Shown: piece after piece, positions 1 to 8,385 of the stretch
Position numbering within the stretch: the first letter of the stretch is position 1
Layout: every line of letters begins with the position of its first letter
Position numbers and translations under genes: made by a program
The notes under the pieces: model-generated
The model's input: the letters and a program-made list of their open reading frames with translations, nothing else
Told to the model about the DNA's origin: nothing
Databases searched by the model: none
From: Vibrio qingdaonensis
GTDB lineage: Bacteria; Pseudomonadota; Gammaproteobacteria; Enterobacterales; Vibrionaceae
Assembly (NCBI RefSeq): GCF_026191675.1
Contig: NZ_JAKRRY010000001.1
Span: 62,001-126,000 of the forward strand
Length of the DNA: 64,000 bases
Direction of reading: 5' to 3'

Positions 1-2124
1 GATCTCGGTGGCATATCCGTCGGTTCAAAAATCGTCTATAAGAAGATACCTATAGGTGAAGTGTATAGCTTTAAGCTAAATGAAGACGCAGAAAGCGTAC
101 TCATTAAAGCCTCGATTGAACAACAATTTAGTCATATTATTACTGACAAGAGCCGATTCTGGAACGTCAGTGGCATCGGTGCCAATGTAGGGTTTCAAGG
201 CGTCGATATTCGTTTAGAAAGCTTAAGCGCAATACTGGCAGGCGCCATTGCCGTTGACTCACCAGATAGTGGTGCTCCTGTCGAGAAAGGCACTTCCTTT
301 AAGCTCTACCGCGATTTAAAAACGGCTGGTCGTGGTATCCCTATATCCATAACACTGCCAGACAATAGCAATTTGAAAGCCAACGGTTCTCCTATCGTTT
401 ACCGAGGATTAGAAATTGGGCAAATAAACAATCTCGCACTCAATGATGACCGGGATTCCATCATCGCTTCTGCGTCTATTGAACCCGCCTTTAGTGATAT
501 GTTAAACGAAGGCACGCTATTCTTGCTTGAAGAAGCGAAAGTGTCTTTGTCTGGTGTTGAGAATCTATCGAATTTAATCACGGGTAATTTTTTAACATTA
601 GTCCCGGGGACTGGTGGCAAAGCCCGTCAATTCGATGCGATTAAACAAGACGAATTTGATCGAGTAAAAGCCAAATCCATTTCTATTCGCTTGCTGTCTG
701 AGAACTCTTTCGGTTTAGAGCCAGGGAGTAGCGTATTATATCGCGGCATTCCGGTGGGCTCCCTCACGTCTGTTGAGCTCGTTGATGATAACGTAGCGAT
801 GGACATTGCCATTGATATTGAGTACCGAAACCTAATTAGAACCCAAAATCGATTCTATGTGACAGGGAGTGCCACTGCAGAGCTAACTAAAGCAGGGCTT
901 AATGTAACCGTTCCACCCGCTAAGCAATTGCTTACCGGTTCGATTAGCTTTGTGAGTGAGGGAAAAACCACCGAGCGTGTTGAGTTCCCGCTATTCCAAA
1001 CTAAATCACTGGCGGAACTCGCCAAGCACAACCAGTCAGGGTCCATGAAGCTTGTTCTGTTTGCTAACGAGTTACCTCCGATTCAAGAAGGCAGCCCCAT
1101 TCTTTATCGCAACATGCAGGTCGGCAGTGTAACGGATTTTTCATTAGTCGATGGCGGCGTCTACATCAATACCTCCATTGACAATCGCTACAAACATTTA
1201 ATTACGCCACAAACTGTTTTTTGGAATCGCTCTGGAGTGGAAGTTGAAGCGTCGTTATCTGGTGTTAGCGTGAAAGCCGCACCACTAAAAACACTGATAG
1301 ACGGTGGTATTGCTTTTGACTCCATGCCAGGAATAGAAAATAAAACGGGTAAAAAATGGAAGTTGTATCAAGACTTTAACGACGCAAGAAAGTTTGGTGC
1401 TTCGGTTCAATTAGTCACCACAACGACAGACCAACAAGTAACAAAAGGCATGCCCATCAAGGATCAAGGTGTAAAAGTGGGGGAAGTCATGTTAACACTC
1501 CCCGACTTTACCCATGAACGAGTTGAGATTACGGCTCGAATTCTGCCCGAATACGTAGAGCAAATCGCCAATTCAGACGCCTATTTTTGGCTTGTTAAAC
1601 CTGAATTTGGTTTGAGTGGTGTGAAAAATTTGAATGCACTCGTTTCGCAATATATCGCCGTCGAACCTGGTAATGGGAAAACGCAAAAGCAATTTAAGCT
1701 ATTTGATTTCCCTAAAGTAGAGAATGGCATTGAGTTTACGCTGCAAAGTGAAAACCGAGGTTCCGTCAAAGAAGGTACCCCAATTTTATATCGTGATATC
1801 GAAATTGGGCGCGTCACTGACGTCGAACTCGGTCCATTTGCTGATAGAGTGATATCAACCTTTCAAATTAAGCCAGAGTTCGCCTACTTAGTTCGTGCCA
1901 ACAGCGTGTTTTGGAATGTATCTGGGGTCGATGTACAAATCGGTCTTTCTGGTGCCAGTATTAAAGCCGGTACGATGGATAGTCTAATTCGCGGTGGTGT
2001 GACATTTTCAACGCCAGAAGGTACTGAACTTCAGCCCAGAGCAAGTGAGGGTCAAAGCTTTTACCTAAATCAATCCGGCGATCCTAAGTGGAAGGAATGG
2101 CGAACTGCAATCCCTGCCCCTTAA
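1..2124 (+). CDS. letB: LetB/YebT-type MCE lipid-transport protein (5' truncated by window)
   Basis: The reading frame is open from the first base, so this is the C-terminal ~707 residues of a longer protein; the first Met codon inside is not a believable start. At least six MCE repeats are visible, each marked by a G-S-x-(I/V)-x-Y-(R/K)-x-(I/V)-x-(I/V)-G motif (for example GSPIVYRGLEIGQI, GSSVLYRGIPVGSL, GTPILYRDIEIGRV). Tandem MCE repeats define LetB (YebT), which in E. coli has seven, is about 880 residues long and forms a periplasmic tunnel carrying lipids between inner and outer membranes. The visible length fits loss of roughly 170 residues, including the N-terminal membrane anchor. rsmF follows directly, as yebU follows yebT in E. 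coli. Its inner-membrane partner LetA would lie just upstream, outside the window. Confidence 0.93.
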   Translation, partial: DLGGISVGSKIVYKKIPIGEVYSFKLNEDAESVLIKASIEQQFSHIITDKSRFWNVSGIGANVGFQGVDIRLESLSAILAGAIAVDSPDSGAPVEKGTSFKLYRDLKTAGRGIPISITLPDNSNLKANGSPIVYRGLEIGQINNLALNDDRDSIIASASIEPAFSDMLNEGTLFLLEEAKVSLSGVENLSNLITGNFLTLVPGTGGKARQFDAIKQDEFDRVKAKSISIRLLSENSFGLEPGSSVLYRGIPVGSLTSVELVDDNVAMDIAIDIEYRNLIRTQNRFYVTGSATAELTKAGLNVTVPPAKQLLTGSISFVSEGKTTERVEFPLFQTKSLAELAKHNQSGSMKLVLFANELPPIQEGSPILYRNMQVGSVTDFSLVDGGVYINTSIDNRYKHLITPQTVFWNRSGVEVEASLSGVSVKAAPLKTLIDGGIAFDSMPGIENKTGKKWKLYQDFNDARKFGASVQLVTTTTDQQVTKGMPIKDQGVKVGEVMLTLPDFTHERVEITARILPEYVEQIANSDAYFWLVKPEFGLSGVKNLNALVSQYIAVEPGNGKTQKQFKLFDFPKVENGIEFTLQSENRGSVKEGTPILYRDIEIGRVTDVELGPFADRVISTFQIKPEFAYLVRANSVFWNVSGVDVQIGLSGASIKAGTMDSLIRGGVTFSTPEGTELQPRASEGQSFYLNQSGDPKWKEWRTAIPAP

Positions 2125-2163
2125 ATAACATTCAAAGCCCAACGCTGTTAAATTACACAGATA

Positions 2164-2185
2164 AGCCCGCTAACGCGGGCTTTCA
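2164..2185 (+). terminator. Rho-independent terminator after letB
   Basis: Inverted repeat AGCCCGC (2164-2170) / GCGGGCT (2175-2181) with a TAAC loop and a T-rich tail, 40 bp after the letB stop. Confidence 0.75.
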
Positions 2186-2248
2186 TTTTCTGTTGAGCAG
2201 AGTTCAGGTTATAATTCAAAAAATACTTTCCAACTAGCAGGCTCTATT

Positions 2249-3667
2249 TTGCACTCTAACGTCTATATCCCTGACGACTTTCTCACACACATCGCATCTC
2301 AACTGCCAGAGCATCTAAACATGGATGACTTTGTGGCCGCATGCCAAAGACCGTTACGAAAGAGTATTCGTGTCAATACCCTCAAGCTGACCGTCGATGA
2401 CTTCTTAGCGAGAGCGCAGGAAAATAACTGGTCGCTTTCCGCCATCCCTTGGTGTGATGAAGGTTTTTGGATTGATGCCGATGAAAGCCAAGTACCGCTA
2501 GGGAATACCGCAGAACACATGGCAGGCTTGTTTTATATTCAAGAAGCGAGCTCTATGCTGCCTCCAAGCGCCCTCTTCAATAATAAAACCAACTTTGATG
2601 CAGTACTCGACATGGCGGCGGCACCCGGGTCAAAGACAACGCAAATTGCCGCACTCATGGATAATAACGGCATTTTAGTGGCGAACGAGTTTGCCTCTAG
2701 TCGAGTCAAAGTGCTACACGCCAATATTGAACGCTGTGGCGTTAGAAATGTTGCGTTAAGTAATTATGATGCTCGAGTGTTTGGTGGTTGGCTCCCAGAG
2801 CGTTTCGATGCCATTTTGTTGGACGCGCCATGTTCCGGCGAAGGCACGATTCGCAAAGATGCCGATGCAATGAAAAACTGGAGTCTAGAGTCCACCAATG
2901 ACATCGCAGAAACACAAAAAGATCTCATCGAAAGTGCATTTCACGCGTTAAAAGTGGGCGGTACACTGGTCTACTCTACCTGCGCTTTGAGCTGCGAAGA
3001 AAACCAACAAGTCATGCAACACCTTCGAGATACGTTTGATCACGCGGTTGAGTTTGAGTCACTTGAGCACTTATTTCCAGATGCTAAACTTGCGACAACG
3101 ACGGAAGGCTTCTTACATGTCTACCCTCAATTATTTGATAGTGAAGGTTTTTTTATCGCCAAAGTCAAAAAACTAGCATCTACAACGCCGCCTGTAGTGA
3201 AGAAACGACTGGGCAAATTTCCATTCCAGAAGCTATCGACTAAAGAAACTCAAGACGCTACGTTGTCACTTAAGTCCGCATTCTCCATCGACTTCCCGGG
3301 ACAGAGTCAACTCTGGAAACGTGATAACGACATATGGCTATTTCCGACCGCGCTCGAGCCATTACTTGGGGAATTTCGCTTTTCTCGCATGGGTATTAAA
3401 GTGGCGGAACAGCACAAAAAAGGGTATCGCTGGCAACATCAAGTTGCGACATCACTCGCGAATAGCCAAGCCGATACGGTTGCGGTGAGTCAATCTGATG
3501 CCAGAGAATGGTATATGGGCAGAGATATTCGCCCTGAAGGGTTATCTGGAACTGGCGAGGTCTTTGTTAGCTATAACGATATCGTCATTGGATTGGGGAA
3601 ATGGGTAGGGAATCGGATTAAAAATGGCTTACCTCGAGAGTTAGTAAGAGATAAAAATCTGTTCTAA
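2249..3667 (+). CDS. rsmF: 16S rRNA (cytosine(1407)-C5)-methyltransferase RsmF
   Basis: 472 residues, the usual length of RsmF/YebU, which makes m5C1407 in 16S rRNA on the 30S subunit using SAM. SAM-binding motif I is MAAAPGSKTTQ (around residues 123-133). The two RNA m5C methyltransferase cysteines are in DAPCSGEGT (Cys near 194) and YSTCALSCEEN (Cys near 244). The C-terminal part (about 300-472) matches the PUA-like tail of the family. The start is a TTG codon giving MHSNVYIPDDF; no upstream ATG fits. It lies downstream of letB, the same order as yebT-yebU in E. coli, but a terminator separates them, so it probably has its own promoter. Confidence 0.93.
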   Translation: MHSNVYIPDDFLTHIASQLPEHLNMDDFVAACQRPLRKSIRVNTLKLTVDDFLARAQENNWSLSAIPWCDEGFWIDADESQVPLGNTAEHMAGLFYIQEASSMLPPSALFNNKTNFDAVLDMAAAPGSKTTQIAALMDNNGILVANEFASSRVKVLHANIERCGVRNVALSNYDARVFGGWLPERFDAILLDAPCSGEGTIRKDADAMKNWSLESTNDIAETQKDLIESAFHALKVGGTLVYSTCALSCEENQQVMQHLRDTFDHAVEFESLEHLFPDAKLATTTEGFLHVYPQLFDSEGFFIAKVKKLASTTPPVVKKRLGKFPFQKLSTKETQDATLSLKSAFSIDFPGQSQLWKRDNDIWLFPTALEPLLGEFRFSRMGIKVAEQHKKGYRWQHQVATSLANSQADTVAVSQSDAREWYMGRDIRPEGLSGTGEVFVSYNDIVIGLGKWVGNRIKNGLPRELVRDKNLF

Positions 3668-3677
3668 GCCAGAGGCA

Positions 3678-3722
3678 TAGCGATTTTATGCTGTTAAAGC
3701 CGCTGTGCATATCGCTTTTTTA
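3678..3722 (+). terminator. Possible terminator after rsmF
   Basis: Short stem AGCGAT/ATCGCT around a GC-containing interior, followed by a run of six T, 10-55 bp after the rsmF stop. The outer stem is short, so confidence is moderate. Confidence 0.5.
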
Positions 3723-3953
3723 CCGTTTTGTACTACACTTTAGGGGTTATCAACATAGACCTAAGCAATGATATTTTGGCAACGGTATGCTAGCTTTCCG
3801 TAACAACATCGTTACCATACTCACCGCTTGCTTAGGACACTTGGCATCCGTAAAGCGAACAACGTTCAAACTATACATTACGTTATAGGCTGAAAAGGTA
3901 AAGTAGCGCGTTACTCATGGTATGTAACACGTGCTGACTAACCAACTACCAGT

Positions 3954-3982
3954 AACTAGCAACGAGAAGAACTAACAACGAG
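3954..3982. repeat. Imperfect direct repeat, 13-bp unit
   Basis: AACTAGCAACGAG (3954-3966) and AACTAACAACGAG (3970-3982), one mismatch, offset 16 bp, inside the candidate sRNA. Confidence 0.7.
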
Positions 3983-4035
3983 TTAATTAGTTCGACTGAA
4001 ACAGTTAGCGTAGGCTCTCCATGAGCCATTCCCCT

Positions 4036-4071
4036 AGGCCCAAATCAGGATCAGTTTTGGGCCTCTTTTTT
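4036..4071 (+). terminator. Strong rho-independent terminator, plus strand
   Basis: Perfect 9-bp stem AGGCCCAAA (4036-4044) / TTTGGGCCT (4056-4064) with an 11-nt loop, then CTTTTTTG. The other strand has no T-run after the stem, so it points rightward and does not serve the leftward gene ending at 4087. Confidence 0.85.
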
Positions 4072-4086
4072 GTCTCCGAGAATGAC

Positions 4087-4932
4087 TTATGCGTCTTCGC
4101 TTACCAAGCGAATGCCATCTTTATCAATCGTGATTTTACCTTGTTTGAATAAACCACCAATGGTTTTTTTGAACGTACCTTTACTGGTTTTAAACGCCGT
4201 AAAGATCGCTTCTGGCGTCGATTTATCACTTAAAGGTAAGAATCCGCCCTTCTTCTCAAGCAAACTCAGAATGCTTTCGCTTAAATCGTCCATCTTAGCC
4301 GTACCAATCTTCTGTAATCTAAGATCGATTTTTCCATCTTCACGAACTTGTTTAACAAAGCCTTTAAGACGTTTACCGACAAATAGCTTACCAAATACAT
4401 CCGATTGGAAGATCATTCCCCAATGCTCACCGTTAACAATGGCTTTATAGCCAAGTTCACTGCGCTCAGCGATGATTAAATCGACTTGCTGGTTCGTAGT
4501 GTAAACAGCAGGTACGTTATCTAACCATTTGTTAAATTTAGTCGTACCAACAATACGACCAGACGCTTTGTCGGTATAAACATAAACCAAAATATTTTGA
4601 CCAACGACTAAGCGCCCACGCTGTTCACTGAATGGAATCAGAAGATCTTTTTCTTTGATGCCCCAACTTGCGAACGCACCAATGCTGTTAACGCCTTCGA
4701 TTGTCATCATTCCCCACTCACCAACTTGTGCTACTGGCTTACTCGTGGTTGCTGCGATCTGGTTATCTGAATCAAAATAGAGAAAAACATCAATGCTATC
4801 GCCAACTTTAACTCCTTCAGGAGCGTATTTTTTTGTTAGCAAAATTGATCCATAATCTTTGCCGTCTAAAAACCACCCGAAGTCTGCTTCTTTCATCACT
4901 TCAAGCTGGTTCATTTGACCTACATTTATCAT
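4087..4932 (-). CDS. CvfB/YitL-family S1-domain RNA-binding protein
   Basis: 281 residues with the CvfB family layout: tandem S1-like OB folds followed by a winged-helix C-terminus (ending FKKTIGGLFKQGKITIDKDG, typical of these proteins). In Gram-positive bacteria CvfB binds RNA and affects virulence gene expression; the role in vibrios is not established. The start was set at the ATG at 4932 (MINVGQMNQLEV), preceded by AGAG about 12 nt upstream; the longer frame back to 5064 adds 44 residues unlike the family and overlaps the divergent gene at 5044. The two genes are divergent and share a short intergenic region. Confidence 0.8.
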   Translation of the reverse strand: MINVGQMNQLEVMKEADFGWFLDGKDYGSILLTKKYAPEGVKVGDSIDVFLYFDSDNQIAATTSKPVAQVGEWGMMTIEGVNSIGAFASWGIKEKDLLIPFSEQRGRLVVGQNILVYVYTDKASGRIVGTTKFNKWLDNVPAVYTTNQQVDLIIAERSELGYKAIVNGEHWGMIFQSDVFGKLFVGKRLKGFVKQVREDGKIDLRLQKIGTAKMDDLSESILSLLEKKGGFLPLSDKSTPEAIFTAFKTSKGTFKKTIGGLFKQGKITIDKDGIRLVSEDA

Positions 4933-5043
4933 TATTTTATCTCTATTGGGATTATTCGGGCGATTATACCTGACTCGCTTTAAGATGCTAGTTTCTGCGT
5001 GTTCTGATATGCTTAACCGTATCAATACAAACGGAGAAGTTGT

Positions 5044-6393
5044 TTGATTTCTGTCGATAAACAAGATGCCATCACGCTAAAAATCGCTCATGCGATGGCG
5101 AATACTAAAACCCTAGACTTAGATGTTTTTCTATTTATTCCTGGAGAGCTCGATTTAGAGTCTCACCAAGTTTCCGAGTCAGACTTTTATCACAACTCGT
5201 TCACGCAAAAGCGCACATATTTCAGTACAGAAACCTTGCTACCGCTTATTCACTCTCGACTCGCTAAGCGTGGCCGTTTATCCAACACTCAATACCGAGT
5301 GAGTTTGAGCCTGTTCGCCTATCAGTATGTGTTCGCGTTAGATAATGCGGTATCTACACTTATCAACTCTTCAAAAGAAGAAGTCACCGCAGACGAAATT
5401 GATGAAGTCATCGAATTAGCCATCGATATTTTACGAAAAATGCGTCGGGCAGTCCCTTATGAAGAGAGTCTTAAGCGCTATTATGCCAATATCGACAACT
5501 ATCTTTCTTGGTATACTGGTCAAAAATTTTTGTCGCTTGTCGTTGCCTTACCCAACAGTAAGTCTTATACACCACTCAAAGAGCGCCTCATCACCATTGT
5601 TGAGAAAGAACAAGCACACCGAAACCTCAATAATTATAACTCCGAGCAAGTTCGTAAAGACTCGACTCGCCTAAGTAATAAAATGCGACTACTACGGCGT
5701 TTGATTGAACACCCTATCGTATTGCAAGAAAAGCTGACCTCAATGGGTAACAACACTAAGCGTTTCATCAAGGGCTCAGCAACAGGGCTCGTGATGCTAT
5801 TCGTCACCACTGCTGTTATTTTGGCAAGGGATTACCTTGGTGAAATTACCGCCTCCTTTATCTTAGTCCTATCGGTCATCTACGCACTTCGTGAAGTGTT
5901 TAAGGACGATTTAAGAGACATTTTGTGGCGTTGGATCCAGCGAGGTAAGCCAAAGTGGCGTAGACGCTATATAGACCCGACAACCAAAAAAGAAGTGGGC
6001 CGAAAAATTGAATGGTTGGATTTTGTGTCGTTTGACCGATTGCCTGATCGCATCAAAACAATACGAAAAAAACGAGTGGTCCAGAGAGAGGAAAAGATTC
6101 TTCACTATCGTACTCATACCACCATGGCAACGTCGAAGTTTACTAGTGGTTATGATCAAACCCGTGAAGTGATTAACATTAATTTTCGGACGCTAACTCG
6201 CCTTATGGACAAAAGTAATAACCGTTTCTTCCGCTTACAAGAAGGCCAAGTGGTCAAAGAGTCGTTAGAAAAGCGCCATCTCCTTAATTTAATCATTAAG
6301 GAGAATAATTACGATACGGAACCCCTGTATTATCGGTGGAAGATTATTCTCAATCGTTCAAAGATTGTCGATATTGAACAGATACCACTCTAG
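5044..6393 (+). CDS. Unrecognised inner-membrane protein with two central TM segments
   Basis: 449 residues, not assigned to a family. It starts at TTG with a well-spaced GGAGAAG Shine-Dalgarno (5033-5039). The N-terminal ~240 residues are charged and helical. Two hydrophobic segments follow at about residues 246-263 and 267-285. After them comes a strongly basic stretch (WRWIQRGKPKWRRRY) and a C-terminal soluble domain of about 150 residues. By the positive-inside rule both large domains would be cytoplasmic, with a short periplasmic hairpin. No catalytic motif is visible. It is divergent from the CvfB-like gene and apparently monocistronic. Codon use looks like the neighbours, so it is a real gene; its function is unknown. 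Confidence 0.8.
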   Translation: MISVDKQDAITLKIAHAMANTKTLDLDVFLFIPGELDLESHQVSESDFYHNSFTQKRTYFSTETLLPLIHSRLAKRGRLSNTQYRVSLSLFAYQYVFALDNAVSTLINSSKEEVTADEIDEVIELAIDILRKMRRAVPYEESLKRYYANIDNYLSWYTGQKFLSLVVALPNSKSYTPLKERLITIVEKEQAHRNLNNYNSEQVRKDSTRLSNKMRLLRRLIEHPIVLQEKLTSMGNNTKRFIKGSATGLVMLFVTTAVILARDYLGEITASFILVLSVIYALREVFKDDLRDILWRWIQRGKPKWRRRYIDPTTKKEVGRKIEWLDFVSFDRLPDRIKTIRKKRVVQREEKILHYRTHTTMATSKFTSGYDQTREVININFRTLTRLMDKSNNRFFRLQEGQVVKESLEKRHLLNLIIKENNYDTEPLYYRWKIILNRSKIVDIEQIPL

Positions 6394-6424
6394 CCACGAG
6401 GCAACTAGCGTTCATCTACCCTTT

Positions 6425-6916
6425 TTAATGGACGGTTTTCTTAACGATTTTTTTCAACGATAACACCAGTGAAAATTCAGCCATAGGTTCATCACCGTGT
6501 AGTGATGGACAAATGGCGGTAATTTTTACTGGCTGATTCACCCGCTCCCCAGTTGCTAATGTCTCGTCTAGCATGCTATCAATCAACACCCCATCATCAC
6601 AAATGAAATGAACGTCTGCTTCTGGGCGTTTAAAAAACTTACCTTCCACCTCTTTAAAGGCAAGAGACACCCTTTCACCTCTCTGCTGTGCTTTGTTCAT
6701 TGCCATGTACCCACCAGCAACATCTGCGCCAACGGCGAGCACGCCAAAGTACATGCTATTCAAGTGATTTTTTGTCCGTCGCTTTAAAGGAATTTTAATC
6801 TCTACCTTACTTTGGTCTAAATGAATAATTTTAGGGCGGCATAACCAAATAAAAGGCACTTTTAATAAACCGAAAGTAGTGAGATATAAGTTAGCTTTAC
6901 GAAGCGGTGATAACAT
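6425..6916 (-). CDS. DUF4442 hotdog-fold protein (possible thioesterase)
   Basis: 163 residues resembling the DUF4442 branch of the hotdog superfamily: an N-terminal basic helix, then LNSMYFGVLAVGADVAGGYMA, where the family's long helix lies, then beta strands ending KITAICPSLHGDEPMAEFSL. Hotdog proteins of this type are suspected acyl-CoA or acyl-ACP thioesterases, but no substrate can be read from the sequence. The ATG at 6916 has AGGA a few bases upstream. It is convergent with the unknown membrane protein gene and only 31 bp away from it. Confidence 0.7.
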   Translation of the reverse strand: MLSPLRKANLYLTTFGLLKVPFIWLCRPKIIHLDQSKVEIKIPLKRRTKNHLNSMYFGVLAVGADVAGGYMAMNKAQQRGERVSLAFKEVEGKFFKRPEADVHFICDDGVLIDSMLDETLATGERVNQPVKITAICPSLHGDEPMAEFSLVLSLKKIVKKTVH

Positions 6917-7086
6917 GTCCTAGTCCTTTACGAGAAAGCTCATCCGACCAGTAAACTAAAAACCACCAAGGATGTCAAAGAAATGTTAAGAAAATGAAGG
7001 GAGTTAAAATACGATATCACTATATAACAGAAGATAACAGAAGTGACATGACCGCTTTTATAAACACTGATGTGAAAGCAGAACGC

Positions 7087-7130
7087 TAAAGTGAAACGTC
7101 TAGAAAGTTAAGGTGAAACGCCTAGAAAGT
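7087..7130. repeat. Tandem repeat, 22 bp x 2
   Basis: Two adjacent 22-bp copies (7087-7108 and 7109-7130) sharing GTGAAACG-C-TAGAAAGT with two mismatches; a third partial copy (TAA) follows. Confidence 0.85.
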
Positions 7131-7134
7131 TAAA

Positions 7135-7159
7135 GGCTAAGGCATACGAGCCATTAGCC
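7135..7159 (-). terminator. Possible terminator of the PEP-synthase-like gene
   Basis: Stem GGCTAA (7135-7140) / TTAGCC (7154-7159) extended by GGC/GCC with a bulged A. Read leftward it follows the stop at 7229, and the tail is only weakly T-rich. Confidence 0.4.
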
Positions 7160-7228
7160 TTGTTATATTCAAGAGTCCCAAATTAATACTAAGAAATAAG
7201 AATATTAGGGAAGCAGACCGGTCATTGG

Positions 7229-8128
7229 TTACGCGGTCACATAGACGTCTATATGGCCTAACTCTTCTAATTGTAGGGCGAGATTGGGGTAATCATTAAG
7301 TGAACCGATAACCACAATAGCAGGTTTTTTTACGTCTTTTGCCGTAACCACCGCATCTCTAACCAGCTTTAATACGGCCTCACTCTGTGGGTCATACAAG
7401 TGAGCAAGCTCGTCTTGGTGGCGATCTACGCCAAGTGTTAACTGAGTCAAATTGTCAATTTTTAACACTAATCCGTCAAAATACTGCAATAGACGCTCCG
7501 ATAATAGAACGGCAGATGGCGTATCACAAGCAAACAAAATCTTTAAGCCGTTAAGCCCACGTGGTAAACCTTGCTCGGCAAGTTGATCAATGATTTTGGC
7601 TGCATCACTCAACGCTCTGACGCAAGGCACGATAATCTCGACATTAATTCCCTGCTCTCGCAACACTTTTAGAACTCGGCACTCTAACGCGAACGTTGCG
7701 CTATAGGCTGCTGAGGCGAAACGAGAGACACCACGCACGCCAAGCGCGGGGTTAACTTCTTCAGACTCAACTTTGCCACCAAGCAAGGCGCTCATGCCAT
7801 AGCTATCCGCGTCATTCAACTCTATACGAACGACTTTATGGGAAGGTTGAACTGCCGAGACAATTTCGGCGACAAGAGTTTCAACAAAAAAGTCCGGTGC
7901 TTCACGTCCGCCCAGCAATGCATTGATAGCATCCAATTCGACGTTATCGAGCTCACTACCAAGTTGAGCATAGTCAGGATGGAAAAATATTTTTTCCATA
8001 ATAAGTTCAGCAATTGATACATACAAATGATCTGCCTCAGCGGTGTCTGAATAACTTGGAAAAACATGACCAAGACTCAGTGATGCTAAGGGAATGTTTT
8101 GACTTTCTTTCTCGCTTTCGTAACTCAT
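7229..8128 (-). CDS. Stand-alone PEP-synthase C-terminal (PEP-binding) domain protein, catalytic residues altered
   Basis: 299 residues that align along their length with the C-terminal PEP/pyruvate-binding barrel of phosphoenolpyruvate synthase (~790 residues in PpsA): NPALGVRGVSRF against NPMLGFRGxxRY, and QGLPRGLNGLKI and LTQLTLGVDR against the same PpsA segments. The nucleotide-binding and swivelling phospho-histidine domains are absent. Key positions have changed: the PpsA metal-binding motif GSNDMTQ reads KIDNLTQ, the MCEIPS glutamate is Asp (ACDTPS), and the active-site cysteine in GxCGQxPSD is Gly (VIGSLNDYP). It is therefore unlikely to make PEP. It may bind PEP or a related acid, or have a regulatory role. 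It is divergent from DAHP synthase, which consumes PEP. Confidence 0.75.
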   Translation of the reverse strand: MSYESEKESQNIPLASLSLGHVFPSYSDTAEADHLYVSIAELIMEKIFFHPDYAQLGSELDNVELDAINALLGGREAPDFFVETLVAEIVSAVQPSHKVVRIELNDADSYGMSALLGGKVESEEVNPALGVRGVSRFASAAYSATFALECRVLKVLREQGINVEIIVPCVRALSDAAKIIDQLAEQGLPRGLNGLKILFACDTPSAVLLSERLLQYFDGLVLKIDNLTQLTLGVDRHQDELAHLYDPQSEAVLKLVRDAVVTAKDVKKPAIVVIGSLNDYPNLALQLEELGHIDVYVTA

Positions 8129-8385
8129 GACTGCTCCGTGCTTTCTTAACTCTAACTAAAAGCAAAATACCGACTCAACCATATGAATACAAGGCATGAT
8201 TAACAATAATCATGAACTATTTATGCCTCAGTCCATACATTCCGACAATTGTGTTATTTTTAATCAATTATGTGGCCATATTTAGCGCTAATCCCTCGTC
8301 AGCTAAGGAGATTACCATTAATAGTTTATTTGACTCGGCATTTCCGCTATCTTTACCGCTTCGAAATTAATACGTAGGCTGCCCC

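Larger units (their letters stand above)
3730..4072 (+). ncRNA. Candidate structured small RNA (inference)
   Basis: A 419-bp gene-free stretch between rsmF (+) and the cvfB-like gene (-) ends in a strong plus-strand terminator although no plus-strand gene precedes it. Inside are several inverted repeats: CCTAAGCAA near 3761-3769 with TTGCTTAGG near 3828-3836; GAACTAA (3969-3975) with TTAGTTC (3987-3993); GGCTC (4013-4017) with GAGCC (4023-4027); then the terminator hairpin. No reading frame of note is present on the plus strand. This suggests a transcript of up to about 310 nt. It does not look like tmRNA, 6S, RNase P RNA, Qrr or Spot 42. AGGA occurs in the terminator loop, but not often enough to call it a CsrB-type decoy. 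The promoter was not identified with confidence. Confidence 0.4.
6917..7228. other. 312-bp gap with tandem duplications
   Basis: No open frame of interest. It holds a 10-bp unit repeated twice (ATAACAGAAG, 7024-7043), a 22-bp unit repeated twice (7087-7130) and a bulged hairpin (7135-7159). The left part should carry the promoter of the DUF4442 gene, but no clear -35/-10 pair was identified. Confidence 0.6.

Noticed and set aside
4070..4450. 126-codon plus-strand frame opposite the CvfB-like gene
   Set aside because: It is an antisense shadow, with no SD, and its start lies in the terminator tail.
8129..8385. TRP-repressor operator upstream of the DAHP synthase
   Set aside because: No sequence close to the ACTAGT-type palindrome was found, though the enzyme resembles the tryptophan-sensitive AroH.
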